64,000 nt of DNA from assembly GCF_006864535.1 (NCBI RefSeq), contig NZ_QHLL01000002.1, forward strand, positions 1 through 64,000, given 5' to 3'. Made by a program: the position numbers and the translations under genes. The notes beneath the pieces were generated by a model. The model was not told where the DNA came from. It saw nothing but the letters and a program-made list of their open reading frames with translations, and searched no databases. Positions 8,672 through 21,062 of this stretch are shown here, piece by piece (position 1 is the first letter of the stretch; each line of letters starts with the position of its first letter). The DNA comes from Campylobacter sp. MIT 12-8780 (GTDB lineage: Bacteria > Campylobacterota > Campylobacteria > Campylobacterales > Campylobacteraceae).

Positions 8672-9985
8672 ATGCTAAAAAGCGTCTTACCACTTTCATT
8701 TATCATCGCGACAAGATTTTTTGGGCTTTTTATCGTGCTTCCTGTTTTAAGTGTCTATGCCTTAGGACTTGATAAGGCTACGCCTTTTTTAGTGGGCTTA
8801 CTCGTTGGAATTTATGCTTTAACTCAAATGATCTTACAAGTGCCTTTTGGCATTTTAAGTGATAAAATAGGACGCAAAAAAACTATGCTTTTGGGGCTAC
8901 TCATCTTTATCATAGGCTCAATCATTTGTGCTGAAGCAAAAGATATATATATCATGCTTTTAGGTAGAGCTTTACAAGGTGCTGGGGCTATTGGGGCTGT
9001 GGCTGTGGCGATGATTAGTGATTTTATCAGCGAGGAAAAACGCTCTAAGGCTATGGCGTTAATGGGCGCATTTATAGGCTTAGCCTTTGCAAGTTCTTTA
9101 ATCCTCGCTCCTTTAATGAGTGAAAAATTTGGACTTTCAAGCCTTTTTTATCTTAGCATAGCTTTAACTTTACTTTGCATAGTGCTTTTATATACTTGGG
9201 TGCCAAAAGAAAGCAAGATCATACAACATGATGAAAAAACTCCACTCAAACGCTTTTTGATAGAGAAAAATTTTGCTTTGATGAATTTAACAAATTTTTC
9301 ACAAAAAATGCTTATGAGTATAAGCTTTTTATTGATCCCTTTGGTGCTTACAAGGTTTAGACTTGATTTGTTTGATACTTATCTTTACTCGATGATCGCT
9401 GGTTTTGTGGCTATGGGTATGGCTGGAGCTTTGGGGGAAAAAAGAGGGCTTGCTAAGGGTATGCTTTTGCTTGGGGTTGTTTTCTTTGCTGTGGCATATT
9501 TTTTCTTTGCTTGTGTGCCTGCTCTTGGATTTTTAAGCTGGGGAAGGCTTGTTTTTATTTTAGCTGTGGTGCTGTTTTTTGTGGGCTTTAATTTGCATGA
9601 GCCCATTATGCAAAGCTGTGCTTCTAAATTTGCTAAGGCTGGCGAAAAAGGGGCGGCTTTAGGCATGTTTAATTCTTTTGGCTATGCTGGAAGCTTTGCG
9701 GGCGGTGTAGTAGGTGGCTTTGTGCTGAGTGAGAGGGCGGATTGGTATTTTTCTTTAGGCTTACTTGTTCTTGTTGTATTTATCGTGCTTTGGTTTATTT
9801 TGCTGTGTTTTCTTAAAAATCCAAGCGAATTTAAAAATATCTATCTGCCTTTAAGTCAAAAACTTGATACAAACGAACTTTTAAAGCTTAAAGGCATAGT
9901 TGAAATTTATGAAAACACGCAACACAAAGTCGTCAAATACGACTCAAAACTCATTGATGAAAAAGAAATTCAAAATAAGCTTTAA
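8672..9985 (+). CDS. cmeG: CmeG-like MFS multidrug exporter
   Basis: A 437-residue, 12-helix major facilitator protein of the drug:proton antiporter class. Motif A is GILSDKIGRKKTMLLG in the loop after helix 2. I place the start at the ATG at 8672, which has AAGGA 6 bases upstream and gives the usual MFS N-terminus, instead of the ATG 57 bases earlier that has no ribosome site. Position beside rdgB matches C. jejuni Cj1375, described as CmeG, an efflux pump for fluoroquinolones and oxidants. That substrate range is knowledge of the homologue, not seen here. The C-terminal 45 residues are a charged cytoplasmic tail. Confidence 0.8.
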   Translation: MLKSVLPLSFIIATRFFGLFIVLPVLSVYALGLDKATPFLVGLLVGIYALTQMILQVPFGILSDKIGRKKTMLLGLLIFIIGSIICAEAKDIYIMLLGRALQGAGAIGAVAVAMISDFISEEKRSKAMALMGAFIGLAFASSLILAPLMSEKFGLSSLFYLSIALTLLCIVLLYTWVPKESKIIQHDEKTPLKRFLIEKNFALMNLTNFSQKMLMSISFLLIPLVLTRFRLDLFDTYLYSMIAGFVAMGMAGALGEKRGLAKGMLLLGVVFFAVAYFFFACVPALGFLSWGRLVFILAVVLFFVGFNLHEPIMQSCASKFAKAGEKGAALGMFNSFGYAGSFAGGVVGGFVLSERADWYFSLGLLVLVVFIVLWFILLCFLKNPSEFKNIYLPLSQKLDTNELLKLKGIVEIYENTQHKVVKYDSKLIDEKEIQNKL

Positions 9986-10041
9986 CGAAATATTTACAAA
10001 GCCAAATTACAATATAAGAAATTCATAAAAAGGAAAAAAAG

Positions 10042-10770
10042 ATGAAAAAGCTCCTCAGCCTTTCAGCCCTTACTTTAAGCATGGTTTTTTCTCAAGCATT
10101 TGCTGATAAAAATGATGAGGCGATTAAGTTTTATACTGATTTGATTAAAATGCAAGTGCCAAATGCTAAAGTTTCAGTTTTGAAAAAAGAAAAACTTGAA
10201 AACTCAAATATCACAAGCGTAGAGCTAAGTATAAAAGTTGGCGAACAAAGCACGCAAGATATTATTTTCGTGCAAGATGATTTTATCTTTCCAGAAGTCA
10301 TTGATGTCAAACAAAAAAGAATGTATCGCCAAGAATACGAAATGACTTCGCTAGAGCAACAAAGAGCAGAATTTTCACAAAAAGCAAAAGCTGCCCTTAA
10401 AAATGAAACGCAAATCATCACACTAGGCGATAAAAATAAGCCTGTTTTGTATGTTTTTAGCGATCCTGAGTGTCCTTATTGTAGAGCGCATTTAGCAGGC
10501 ATTGAAGAAGAACTTAAAGAAAATCAGCTCAAACTCATCATCACTCCAGTGCATGGAAAAAGTGCTTTTGAAAAAACAGCTTTGATTTACAAAGAAAGCA
10601 AAAACGCCAAAACAGACGCGCAAAAAATCGCTATTTTAAGAAAATACTATGATGAAAATATCAAAAATTACGATAAAGTCTCTCAAAAAGAACTAAACAC
10701 TTACTACGCTCTTTTTGAAAAATACCAAAAGCTTGGTTTAAGATCGGTTCCAACTCTCATTAAAGAATAA
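10042..10770 (+). CDS. DsbC/DsbG-like periplasmic thiol-disulfide isomerase
   Basis: A 242-residue exported protein. Residues 1-21 form a signal peptide ending AFA. An N-terminal cystatin-like domain (about 25-95), a linker helix and a thioredoxin domain follow, with the active site C144-P-Y-C147 in VFSDPECPYCRAHLAG. The cis-proline segment GLRSVPTLI is at the C-terminus. Members isomerise or reduce wrong disulfides in the periplasm. C. jejuni has a similar protein that I recall as Cj1380. The adjacent downstream lipoprotein gene is 2 bases away, so they are co-transcribed. Confidence 0.82.
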   Translation: MKKLLSLSALTLSMVFSQAFADKNDEAIKFYTDLIKMQVPNAKVSVLKKEKLENSNITSVELSIKVGEQSTQDIIFVQDDFIFPEVIDVKQKRMYRQEYEMTSLEQQRAEFSQKAKAALKNETQIITLGDKNKPVLYVFSDPECPYCRAHLAGIEEELKENQLKLIITPVHGKSAFEKTALIYKESKNAKTDAQKIAILRKYYDENIKNYDKVSQKELNTYYALFEKYQKLGLRSVPTLIKE

Positions 10771-10772
10771 AA

Positions 10773-11300
10773 ATGCGAATTTGTATCCTTGTCTTTTTTA
10801 CTCTTTTGTTTTCAGCGTGTGCTTCTAAGGTTGAAAGCTTTATACAAACGAGCAATGAGGGTATTTTTATCAAAACCACTTTACCAAAAAGTGTAAGTAT
10901 AAATTTACAAAATCCAGCCCAAATTCCAAATACGCTTCAAACAAAACTTGAAAATGCCCTTGTAAGTAAGGGCTTTAGTATAGCCACAAATGCAAATGCT
11001 GCAGACTTTGAAATTTTACTTAATCTTGTTGATTTTAGGAAATTTTCTTACGCAAGAAAGATAAACAGTGGTAGCGTAGGCTTTATATATGGACCTTTTA
11101 TGAGGGTTGATTATGATTATGAGGTAGAAAATTTTTACCTTTTGCAAGTTAATATTCAAATCACAAACACACTCACAAAAGAAGCACAAAAGACAAGCTT
11201 AATCGCTAGAACAAGCTTTCTGGCTAATACAAAAGAAAGCAAAGCTTCCCTAGAAGATAAAATCATCACTCAAATTTTAAGCTTTTTTTATGTATATTAA
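10773..11300 (+). CDS. TraT-like outer-membrane lipoprotein
   Basis: A 175-residue lipoprotein. The signal peptide ends in the lipobox LFSAC with lipidated C16. The segment SINLQNPAQIPNTLQTKLEN, then ALVSKGFSIATNANAADFEI (about residues 41-80), has the pattern of TraT proteins (a NTS strand, a helix, then a KGY-x-x strand), which on F plasmids mediate surface exclusion and serum resistance. The match is by eye and covers only this part. The family's central glycine-rich hydrophobic segment is replaced by SGSVGFIYGPFMRVDYDYEVEN. I recall the C. jejuni neighbour Cj1381 as a lipoprotein in the same place. Confidence 0.6.
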   Translation: MRICILVFFTLLFSACASKVESFIQTSNEGIFIKTTLPKSVSINLQNPAQIPNTLQTKLENALVSKGFSIATNANAADFEILLNLVDFRKFSYARKINSGSVGFIYGPFMRVDYDYEVENFYLLQVNIQITNTLTKEAQKTSLIARTSFLANTKESKASLEDKIITQILSFFYVY

Positions 11301-11400
11301 ACCCTGCTAAGGCTAAATTTAAGGTATTTTATAATACACAAAAACAATAAAAACTTTAAAGCACATTCTTAAAAGAGGCTTTAAAGCTTTTTATTATGAT

Positions 11401-11429
11401 TAAGTGTAGATCAAATCACTTAGAATTTT
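11401..11429 (+). terminator. possible terminator between convergent genes
   Basis: TAAGTG and CACTTA form a 6-bp stem around a 10-base loop, followed by GAATTTTT on the plus strand. It lies between the TraT-like gene and the convergent LprI-like gene. The stem is short and AT-rich, so this is tentative. Confidence 0.35.
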
Positions 11430-11449
11430 TAAAATTAAGCCCAAGTTTA

Positions 11450-12046
11450 TCACTTCGCTAAGAGTCTGCCTCTTTTATCCACCAAGCCTTCTTTAGCAGC
11501 CTTGTCGATAATCGTTTTTAGTGTATCACTCGTTTGTATCAGCTTATAATACTCTTGTGCATTGGGCGTGAAAATTTGTTCAAAGATATGTTTATACTTT
11601 GGCTCATCATAAATAAAATTCGTAATTTTTTGAAAATATGCCAAATACACATCCTGCATCATTTCAACCGCGTTTAACGCTGGGATAATGGGATTTGCTC
11701 CTTCTGGTAAATCTGTAAGCTCAAGCTCTTCTTTAACTTTTCTTTGCCTTTCTTTTATCATTGCTTTAGAGATATTTCTAAGCTTGTTTTTATCTTGTGC
11801 ATTTATATGCTTTGAAACAATCCTATAATAACTCGAATAAAAATTATCCATTGCAGCAGAAAGCTTATTTTCATACTCTATCATCAAAGCCGATTGATTA
11901 CATAAAAGCAATTCATCATCATTATCTACCACTTTAGCACAATCAAAGCTAGGTGGTAAAATCTCTTGCTCCAGCATTTCATCAATGCTTAAAGCATGAA
12001 GCAAAGAGAAGCAAAAAGCCAAAATCGCTAATGTATATTTTTTCAT
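11450..12046 (-). CDS. periplasmic protein with LprI-like (DUF1311-like) segment
   Basis: A 198-residue exported protein. The chosen start is the ATG at 12046 with GGAG 5 bases upstream, not the in-frame GTG two codons before. Residues 1-18 are a signal peptide. The SFDCAKVVDNDDELLLCNQSAL segment followed by LMIEYENKLSAAMDNFYSS resembles the D-C-x(10-12)-I-C-x-x-x-x-L-x-x-x-D motif of LprI/DUF1311 proteins, some of which inhibit lysozyme. The two cysteines would pair. The C-terminal half is helical and not recognised. Function is a guess from that motif. Confidence 0.5.
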   Translation of the reverse strand: MKKYTLAILAFCFSLLHALSIDEMLEQEILPPSFDCAKVVDNDDELLLCNQSALMIEYENKLSAAMDNFYSSYYRIVSKHINAQDKNKLRNISKAMIKERQRKVKEELELTDLPEGANPIIPALNAVEMMQDVYLAYFQKITNFIYDEPKYKHIFEQIFTPNAQEYYKLIQTSDTLKTIIDKAAKEGLVDKRGRLLAK

Positions 12047-12266
12047 TTTCACTCCTTTTTTAAATTTCTATTAATATTTAAAATTTTTAAATTCAAATAC
12101 AATTTATTCATTCATATTCTCCTAATAACGCCATTCATCACTTATTTAAAGATTTAAATACGCTATAATGAATAAAACTTATATGATATTTATCGTTTTT
12201 TGTCTAAATTTATGTAAAGAATATAAGATATCATCAATCCTACTTAAAAAGCAAAACCACTAAAGC

Positions 12267-12301
12267 AACTAAGATGAGTTTAAGCTTAGCTCATCTTAGT
12301 T
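12267..12301 (-). terminator. gdhA hairpin terminator
   Basis: AACTAAGATGAG and CTCATCTTAGTT form a perfect 12-bp stem with an 11-base loop, 15 bases after the gdhA stop codon. The trailing T-run on the minus strand is weak. Confidence 0.55.
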
Positions 12302-12315
12302 CAATTTTAAATTTA

Positions 12316-13914
<1,599 letters not shown>

Positions 13915-14880
13915 ATGCTTGGCATTGATCTTGGCTCAAACACGCTTCGAGCTGTTGAAATGAATGAACGTTTTAAGGCGATAAAAGAAGCTGAATTTGT
14001 TATCGGCGCGGCTCGTGATTTAAGCAAGAGCAAAGAAATTTCTCAAAAAGCGATTGAAAGACTTAAAAATGCTTTAAAGGAGCTTGAAAATCAGGGTTTT
14101 GAGCTTAAAAATGCTTATGCAGTAGCTACGGCTGCGTTTCGCAAAGCAAGCAATACTGAGGCGATTTTTAAAGAGTTAAAACAAGAATTTGGTGTAAATT
14201 TTAGGCTTATTAGTGCTGATGAAGAGGCTAGATTGAGCGTTTTGGGTATGAAAAATGCGCTGAAAAACTTAAATTTTATGGAAAAAAATCTTGCATTTTG
14301 TGATTTGGGTGGAGCAAGCTGTGAGCTTTCTTTTAAGAACTTCTCACAAAGTTTTGATTTTGGTATCATTTCTTTTTATGAAAAAGCAAAAGCGAATTTT
14401 AAATTTACTCAAAATGCGAATTTATCAGCCTTTAATACAAGATATTTTTTAAAAAATAACACAGATAAAAAACTTAAACTTGAGTTTTTGCTTAAAGATC
14501 GATTCCTTAAACATCTTGCTTTTGAGGCTTTTAAGCAAAGTGATGAAGCTTTGCAAAAACTAAAGCATTTTCAGGGCAGGGTTGTGGTGCTTAATTCTGG
14601 TGTGCCTACAAGCGTAGCAGCCCTTAAAAAAGGCATAATATATCAAAACTATCAAGCAAGGCTTATTAATGGCACATTTTTAAGGCAGAATGACTTTTTG
14701 CATTTTGCCTTAAAACTTTCAAAGATGAGTAAAGCTCAAGCTGATTTTTGGGTAGGAAAAGACAGAAGCCATTTTCTTATCGCTGGAGCGTTTTTGCTTT
14801 TTGCTTTGTTTGATAGGCAAAAGCTCGTCGTTGTTGATGAGGGTTTAAGAGAAGGTGTTTGTATCGCGGCACAAAATTAG
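13915..14880 (+). CDS. Ppx/GppA-family phosphatase
   Basis: A 321-residue protein of the actin-like ATPase fold. The N-terminal phosphate loop [14 protein letters not shown] is at residues 3-16. The second loop [16 protein letters not shown] is near residue 126. Members hydrolyse polyphosphate (Ppx) or pppGpp (GppA). The protein ends after the second actin-like domain and lacks the C-terminal HD-like region of E. coli Ppx, as in many Campylobacterota. Which substrate it uses cannot be told. Its 3' end carries the promoter of serC. Confidence 0.8.
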   Translation: MLGIDLGSNTLRAVEMNERFKAIKEAEFVIGAARDLSKSKEISQKAIERLKNALKELENQGFELKNAYAVATAAFRKASNTEAIFKELKQEFGVNFRLISADEEARLSVLGMKNALKNLNFMEKNLAFCDLGGASCELSFKNFSQSFDFGIISFYEKAKANFKFTQNANLSAFNTRYFLKNNTDKKLKLEFLLKDRFLKHLAFEAFKQSDEALQKLKHFQGRVVVLNSGVPTSVAALKKGIIYQNYQARLINGTFLRQNDFLHFALKLSKMSKAQADFWVGKDRSHFLIAGAFLLFALFDRQKLVVVDEGLREGVCIAAQN

Positions 14881-14881
14881 C

Positions 14882-14887
14882 TATAAT
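14882..14887 (+). promoter_or_regulatory. -10 box (TATAAT) for serC
   Basis: A perfect TATAAT starts 2 bases after the ppx/gppA stop codon and 28 bases before the serC ATG, leaving a leader of only about 15 bases with AAAGGAG as ribosome site. Confidence 0.5.
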
Positions 14888-14909
14888 TTCATTTTGCAAA
14901 GGAGAACAG

Positions 14910-15986
14910 ATGAGAAAAATCAATTTTAGCGCAGGTCCATCAACCCTGCCCTTAAGTATCTTAAAACAAGCTCAAGAAGAGCTTTTAGACTATGAAAATA
15001 AGGGCTTTTCTATTATGGAGATCAGCCATAGAACCAAAGTTTTTGAAGAAGTGCATTTTGAAGCGATGAATAATGCAAAAAAACTTTATGGCATAGATGA
15101 TGAGTATGAAGTGCTGTTTTTGCAAGGTGGAGCAAGCCTTCAATTTGCGATGATTCCTATGAATTTAGCCTTAAATGGAGTATGCGAATATGTCAATACT
15201 GGCATTTGGACAAAAAAAGCCATTAAAGAAGCTTTGATTTTAGGCATCAAGCACAAAGTCATCGCAAGTAGCGAAGATCAAAGCTTTTCTTATATCCCAG
15301 AATTTGAGTTTTCGCCAAATGCTGATTATGGTTATATTTGCTCAAACAACACTATCTATGGCACGCAGTATAAAAGCTATCCAAAGAGTAAATGCCCTTT
15401 AATCGTCGATGCTTCAAGTGATTTTTTCTCAAGAAAGGTTGATTTTAGCAATATAGGTGTGTTGTATGGAGGCGTGCAAAAAAATGCTGGAATTTCAGGG
15501 CTTGCTTGTGTGATTATCCGCAAAGATATGCTTGAAAGATCTAAGCAAAAAAACATACCAAGTATGCTTAAATACAGCATTCACAGCGAAAATAATTCTT
15601 TATTTAACACACCGCCAACCTTTGCGATTTATATGTTTGCTTTAGAGATGAAATGGCTTTTAGAGCAAGGCGGACTTGATAAGGTGCATGCAAACAATCA
15701 AGCCAAAGCTAGGCTTTTGTATAGCACTATCGATGAAAGCAAGGGCTTTTATAAGGGGCATGCAAAGGTTGAGGATCGTTCTTTGATGAATGTGAGCTTT
15801 AATATAGCCACAAATGCTGAGCTTGAGCCAATTTTCATCGAAGAAGCCCAAAAGCAAGATATGTTAGGACTTAAAGGACACAGGCTTTTGGGTGGAATTC
15901 GTGCGAGTATTTATAATGCTATCACTTTAGAGCAGGTTAAAACCTTGTGTGAATTTATGAAGCACTTTCAAGCTAAATTTGGTTAA
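14910..15986 (+). CDS. serC: phosphoserine aminotransferase
   Basis: A 358-residue PLP enzyme converting 3-phosphohydroxypyruvate and glutamate to phosphoserine and 2-oxoglutarate, in serine and pyridoxine synthesis. The N-terminus [13 protein letters not shown] is the family signature and fixes the start at 14910, where AAAGGAG is upstream; the earlier in-frame start at 14859 lies inside ppx and upstream of the promoter. [17 protein letters not shown] (about 70-86) binds the phosphate, and the PLP lysine is in [10 protein letters not shown] near residue 191. The pdxJ and pdxA genes of the same vitamin pathway are 4 kb away. Confidence 0.93.
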   Translation: MRKINFSAGPSTLPLSILKQAQEELLDYENKGFSIMEISHRTKVFEEVHFEAMNNAKKLYGIDDEYEVLFLQGGASLQFAMIPMNLALNGVCEYVNTGIWTKKAIKEALILGIKHKVIASSEDQSFSYIPEFEFSPNADYGYICSNNTIYGTQYKSYPKSKCPLIVDASSDFFSRKVDFSNIGVLYGGVQKNAGISGLACVIIRKDMLERSKQKNIPSMLKYSIHSENNSLFNTPPTFAIYMFALEMKWLLEQGGLDKVHANNQAKARLLYSTIDESKGFYKGHAKVEDRSLMNVSFNIATNAELEPIFIEEAQKQDMLGLKGHRLLGGIRASIYNAITLEQVKTLCEFMKHFQAKFG

Positions 15987-16003
15987 GAATGTAAAAATGG
16001 GCT

Positions 16004-16825
16004 TTAGCGAAGGTATTGTATCGTCGCTTTTGCCCTTGCTTTATCAAAAAAATCCTTAATAAAATTTTGCCTTTGCTCGTTGATATAGACATTTGCTACC
16101 TCTTCTTTAATCTGCTCAAAAGGCAGTGTTTGAGGCTGATGTTTGGCTTTGACTTGATAAATGCTTAACTCGCCGCTGTTTTGGAGTATAGGCGAAAATT
16201 CGTTGATATTAAGTCTTGAAAGAAAGGCGAGCAAACGTGGATCAGCATTGCTTGTGTTTAAATTTTCTCTATGCTCTTTCACGCCAGAAGCTTTTTTACC
16301 ACCTTTTTGTAAATTTTCTAAATCCTTTGCTTCATAAGAGCTAAAAATATTAACATCAATGCTTGCGTAAAGCACAAACTCATTTGAATGTGTTTCAAAA
16401 TACGATCTCATCGCATCTTCACTATTATCGATTTTTGCTCCGCTTGCCACTGCTTCGTAAAGCTTTTTTCTTTGCATTTGCTTTTTAAAATCTTCTTTAA
16501 AATCCTCCAAGCTTTCACCACTTGAGCTTAAACTTGCTTGCAGACTTTGCATACTGCCCCCACTTTGAGCTAGCATTTTATTTAACTCGTTTTCAAGTTC
16601 AAACTCATTGATAAAAATTCCCATTCTTTTAGCTTCGCTCTCTTCTAAACGATCATTTATAAGCATAGATATAGCTTGATTTCTTGGCACTTTAAGTTCA
16701 TTCATCGCTTCGTTAATCTCAAAGGAGGTGATAGGCTCTTTATTAACGATGATAGCGATAGAATTGATTTCTTGTGCGTGATTTAAAGAGAGTAAAAAGC
16801 ATAAAAAAAAGCAAATTTTTTTCAT
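16004..16825 (-). CDS. SurA-like periplasmic chaperone/prolyl isomerase
   Basis: A 273-residue exported protein. Signal peptide is about 1-17 (ending NHA). The SurA N-terminal domain follows (IAIIVNKEPITSFEI near 23-37, then helices with ISMLINDRLEESEAKR). The C-terminal part has a reduced parvulin-like domain (about 140-235) and a final helix that packs back on the N-domain. Members help outer-membrane proteins fold. It is divergent from gltX, the arrangement I recall for C. jejuni Cj1289 and Cj1288c. Confidence 0.78.
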   Translation of the reverse strand: MKKICFFLCFLLSLNHAQEINSIAIIVNKEPITSFEINEAMNELKVPRNQAISMLINDRLEESEAKRMGIFINEFELENELNKMLAQSGGSMQSLQASLSSSGESLEDFKEDFKKQMQRKKLYEAVASGAKIDNSEDAMRSYFETHSNEFVLYASIDVNIFSSYEAKDLENLQKGGKKASGVKEHRENLNTSNADPRLLAFLSRLNINEFSPILQNSGELSIYQVKAKHQPQTLPFEQIKEEVANVYINEQRQNFIKDFFDKARAKATIQYLR

Positions 16826-16889
16826 ATCAAACCTTTATTTAAGTATAAATATTGCATTATATCAATAAATTTTTACTAAAGGGCAAAAA

Positions 16890-18293
16890 ATGCAAAATTT
16901 AACAACTCGTTTTGCTCCAAGCCCCACAGGATACTTGCATATCGGGGGTTTAAGAACAGCACTTTTTAATTATCTTTATGCACGCAAAAATGGGGGCAAG
17001 TTTTTGTTGCGTATAGAAGATACAGACTTAAAACGCAATAGCCAGCAAGCAACTGAGGCTATAATACAAGCTTTTAAGTGGTGCAAGCTTGATTATGATG
17101 GAGCTATAGAGTATCAATCCAAACGTTTTGATATCTATAAAACTTATATCCAACAATTGCTTGATGAGGGCAAGGCGTATTATTGTTATATGAGTAAAGA
17201 AGAGCTTGACGCGCTAAGAGCGGCTCAAGAAGCTAGAAAAGAACGACCTAGGTATGATGGGCGTTATAGAGATTTCACCGGCACGCCACCAGCTGGGATT
17301 GCACCGGTTGTGAGGATTAAAGCACCTCAAACAGGAAGTATTTCTTTTATCGACGGCGTAAAGGGCGATATAAGCTTTGAGGTAAAGGATATAATAGATG
17401 ATTTTATCATCGCAAGAAGCGATTTAAGCCCAACTTATAATTTTACTGTTGTGATTGATGATGCTTTAATGGGTGTGAGTGATGTGATACGAGGCGATGA
17501 TCATCTTTCAAACACGCCTAAGCAAATCGTGCTTTATAAGGCTTTAGGCTTTAAGGTTCCAAAATTTTATCATCTAGCCATGATACACGGCGAGGATGGC
17601 AAAAAGCTTTCAAAAAGGCATGGGGCAACTGATGTGATGGAGTATAAGGCTTTAGGCTTTTTACCTGAGGCTTTGTTAAATTTTTTAGTGCGTTTGGGCT
17701 GGAGTCATGGCGATGATGAAATTTTTTCTTTAGAAGAGCTTAAAAAGATATTTGATCCAAGTCATATTAGCAAAAGTGCTTCAACTTATAGCTTTAAAAA
17801 GCTTGAATGGCTCAATGCTCATTATATCAAAACCCTAGCTTTTAAGGAATTAAATGAGCATATAAAAGAGCTTGGCTTTGATTTTTCTAGCATAAGCAAA
17901 GGAGAGTTTTTACTTGATCTTTTAAGAGAAAGGGCAAAAACCTTGCTAGAGCTTATAAGTTCTGCAAAAAGCATACTTAATACCCCGCAAAACTATGATG
18001 AAAAAGCAGTGGCAAAATTTATCAGCGAGGCAAGCTTAGAGCTTTTAGAGGACTTTTTAACTTCTTTAAAGGCTGAAAAAAACTCTGGCACAATGAAAGC
18101 AAGCGAGCTTGAAGGCTTTACAAATAGCTTTTTAGAAAGCAAAAATGCTAAGCTAAAAGATCTAGCCCAAGCCTTACGCATAGCCATTACTGGAAGTTCA
18201 GTAAGCCCGAGTATCTTTGAAGTGCTTGAATTTATAGGCTTAGATGAGCTAGAACTAAGGGTAAATGCCTTTTTAAAGGCGATGAAGAAATGA
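16890..18293 (+). CDS. gltX: glutamyl-tRNA synthetase
   Basis: A 467-residue class I synthetase. The HIGH-type motif is FAPSPTGYLHIGGLRTALFN with H17-I18-G19, and the KMSKS-type motif is DGKKLSKRHGATD near residue 240. A C-terminal anticodon-binding domain follows. Campylobacters usually carry two GltX paralogues, one of which charges tRNA-Gln with glutamate for later amidation. Which one this is cannot be told by eye, although the neighbours match the locus I recall as gltX2. Its stop overlaps the mqnA start by four bases. Confidence 0.9.
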   Translation: MQNLTTRFAPSPTGYLHIGGLRTALFNYLYARKNGGKFLLRIEDTDLKRNSQQATEAIIQAFKWCKLDYDGAIEYQSKRFDIYKTYIQQLLDEGKAYYCYMSKEELDALRAAQEARKERPRYDGRYRDFTGTPPAGIAPVVRIKAPQTGSISFIDGVKGDISFEVKDIIDDFIIARSDLSPTYNFTVVIDDALMGVSDVIRGDDHLSNTPKQIVLYKALGFKVPKFYHLAMIHGEDGKKLSKRHGATDVMEYKALGFLPEALLNFLVRLGWSHGDDEIFSLEELKKIFDPSHISKSASTYSFKKLEWLNAHYIKTLAFKELNEHIKELGFDFSSISKGEFLLDLLRERAKTLLELISSAKSILNTPQNYDEKAVAKFISEASLELLEDFLTSLKAEKNSGTMKASELEGFTNSFLESKNAKLKDLAQALRIAITGSSVSPSIFEVLEFIGLDELELRVNAFLKAMKK

Positions 18294-18949
18294 TATTTGG
18301 CAAGATTGATTATATCAATTTACTGCCCTTGCATATCTATCTTAAAAAATACCCCCTGCCAAATGGCTTTAAAAAGGCTATGGAGTATAAAAAGGGCGTG
18401 CCAAGTAAGCTTAATCGTGACTTATTTTTCGCACGCATAGACGCAGCTGTAATTTCAAGCATAGAAAGTGCGCGTAAAAAATACCAGAATTTAGACTTTG
18501 GAATTTGTGCCAATAAAAAAGTCAAATCCGTCCTTGTTGAAAAAAACACCAAGTCAGCAAAAGACACAGCTTCAGCAACTTCAAATGCCCTAGCTCGTGT
18601 TTTAAAACAAAAAGGCAGAGTAATCATAGGCGATAAGGCTTTAAAGCTTTATTTAAAAGAGCCAAATGCCTATATTGATTTGTGTGAGTGTTGGTATGAA
18701 AAGACAAATTTACCCTTTGTGTTTGCTCGCTTTTCTTGCCTTAGAAAAAAGGCTTTATTTGCAAAAATTTTAAGTCAGTTTGATAAAGAAAAGATTAAAA
18801 TTCCAAACTATATACTCAAGCATTATGCCCAAAGTAGGGGTATAAGTGAGGCTGAGATTAAGGCATATTTAAGTCTAATTTATTATGATATAAAGGTAAA
18901 AGAAAAAAAGGCTTTAAAATGTTTTTTAAAAGAAGCTTCAAGGCTTTAA
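18290..18949 (+). CDS. mqnA: chorismate dehydratase of futalosine menaquinone pathway
   Basis: A 219-residue MqnA-family protein with a periplasmic-binding-protein-like fold but no signal peptide. The opening GKIDYINLLPLHIYLKK and the FARIDAAVISSIESARKKY segment (about 46-64) are family features. MqnA converts chorismate to 3-enolpyruvylbenzoate, the first step of menaquinone synthesis by the futalosine route. The ATGA overlap with gltX means coupled translation. The mqnD gene of the same pathway is at 42.3 kb in this window. Confidence 0.82.
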   Translation: MIFGKIDYINLLPLHIYLKKYPLPNGFKKAMEYKKGVPSKLNRDLFFARIDAAVISSIESARKKYQNLDFGICANKKVKSVLVEKNTKSAKDTASATSNALARVLKQKGRVIIGDKALKLYLKEPNAYIDLCECWYEKTNLPFVFARFSCLRKKALFAKILSQFDKEKIKIPNYILKHYAQSRGISEAEIKAYLSLIYYDIKVKEKKALKCFLKEASRL

Positions 18950-19015
18950 TAAAAGCAAAATCAAGCTTTTGATCTATGAGGTATGTATTCATTTTAAGTT
19001 AAATTCAAAGGATAA

Positions 19016-20970
<1,955 letters not shown>

Positions 20971-21022
20971 ACACTTTCAAGTAAATTTTTTATTTTTAAA
21001 AGCAAAAAAAGCGAAATCAAGC

Positions 21023-21028
21023 TATAAT
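21023..21028 (+). promoter_or_regulatory. -10 box (TATAAT) for the phosphate permease
   Basis: TATAAT preceded by AAGC lies 35 bases before the GTG start of the Pit-type gene. Confidence 0.5.
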
Positions 21029-21062
21029 GATGATTTAAAAATCATTAAAAAAAGGTTTTATC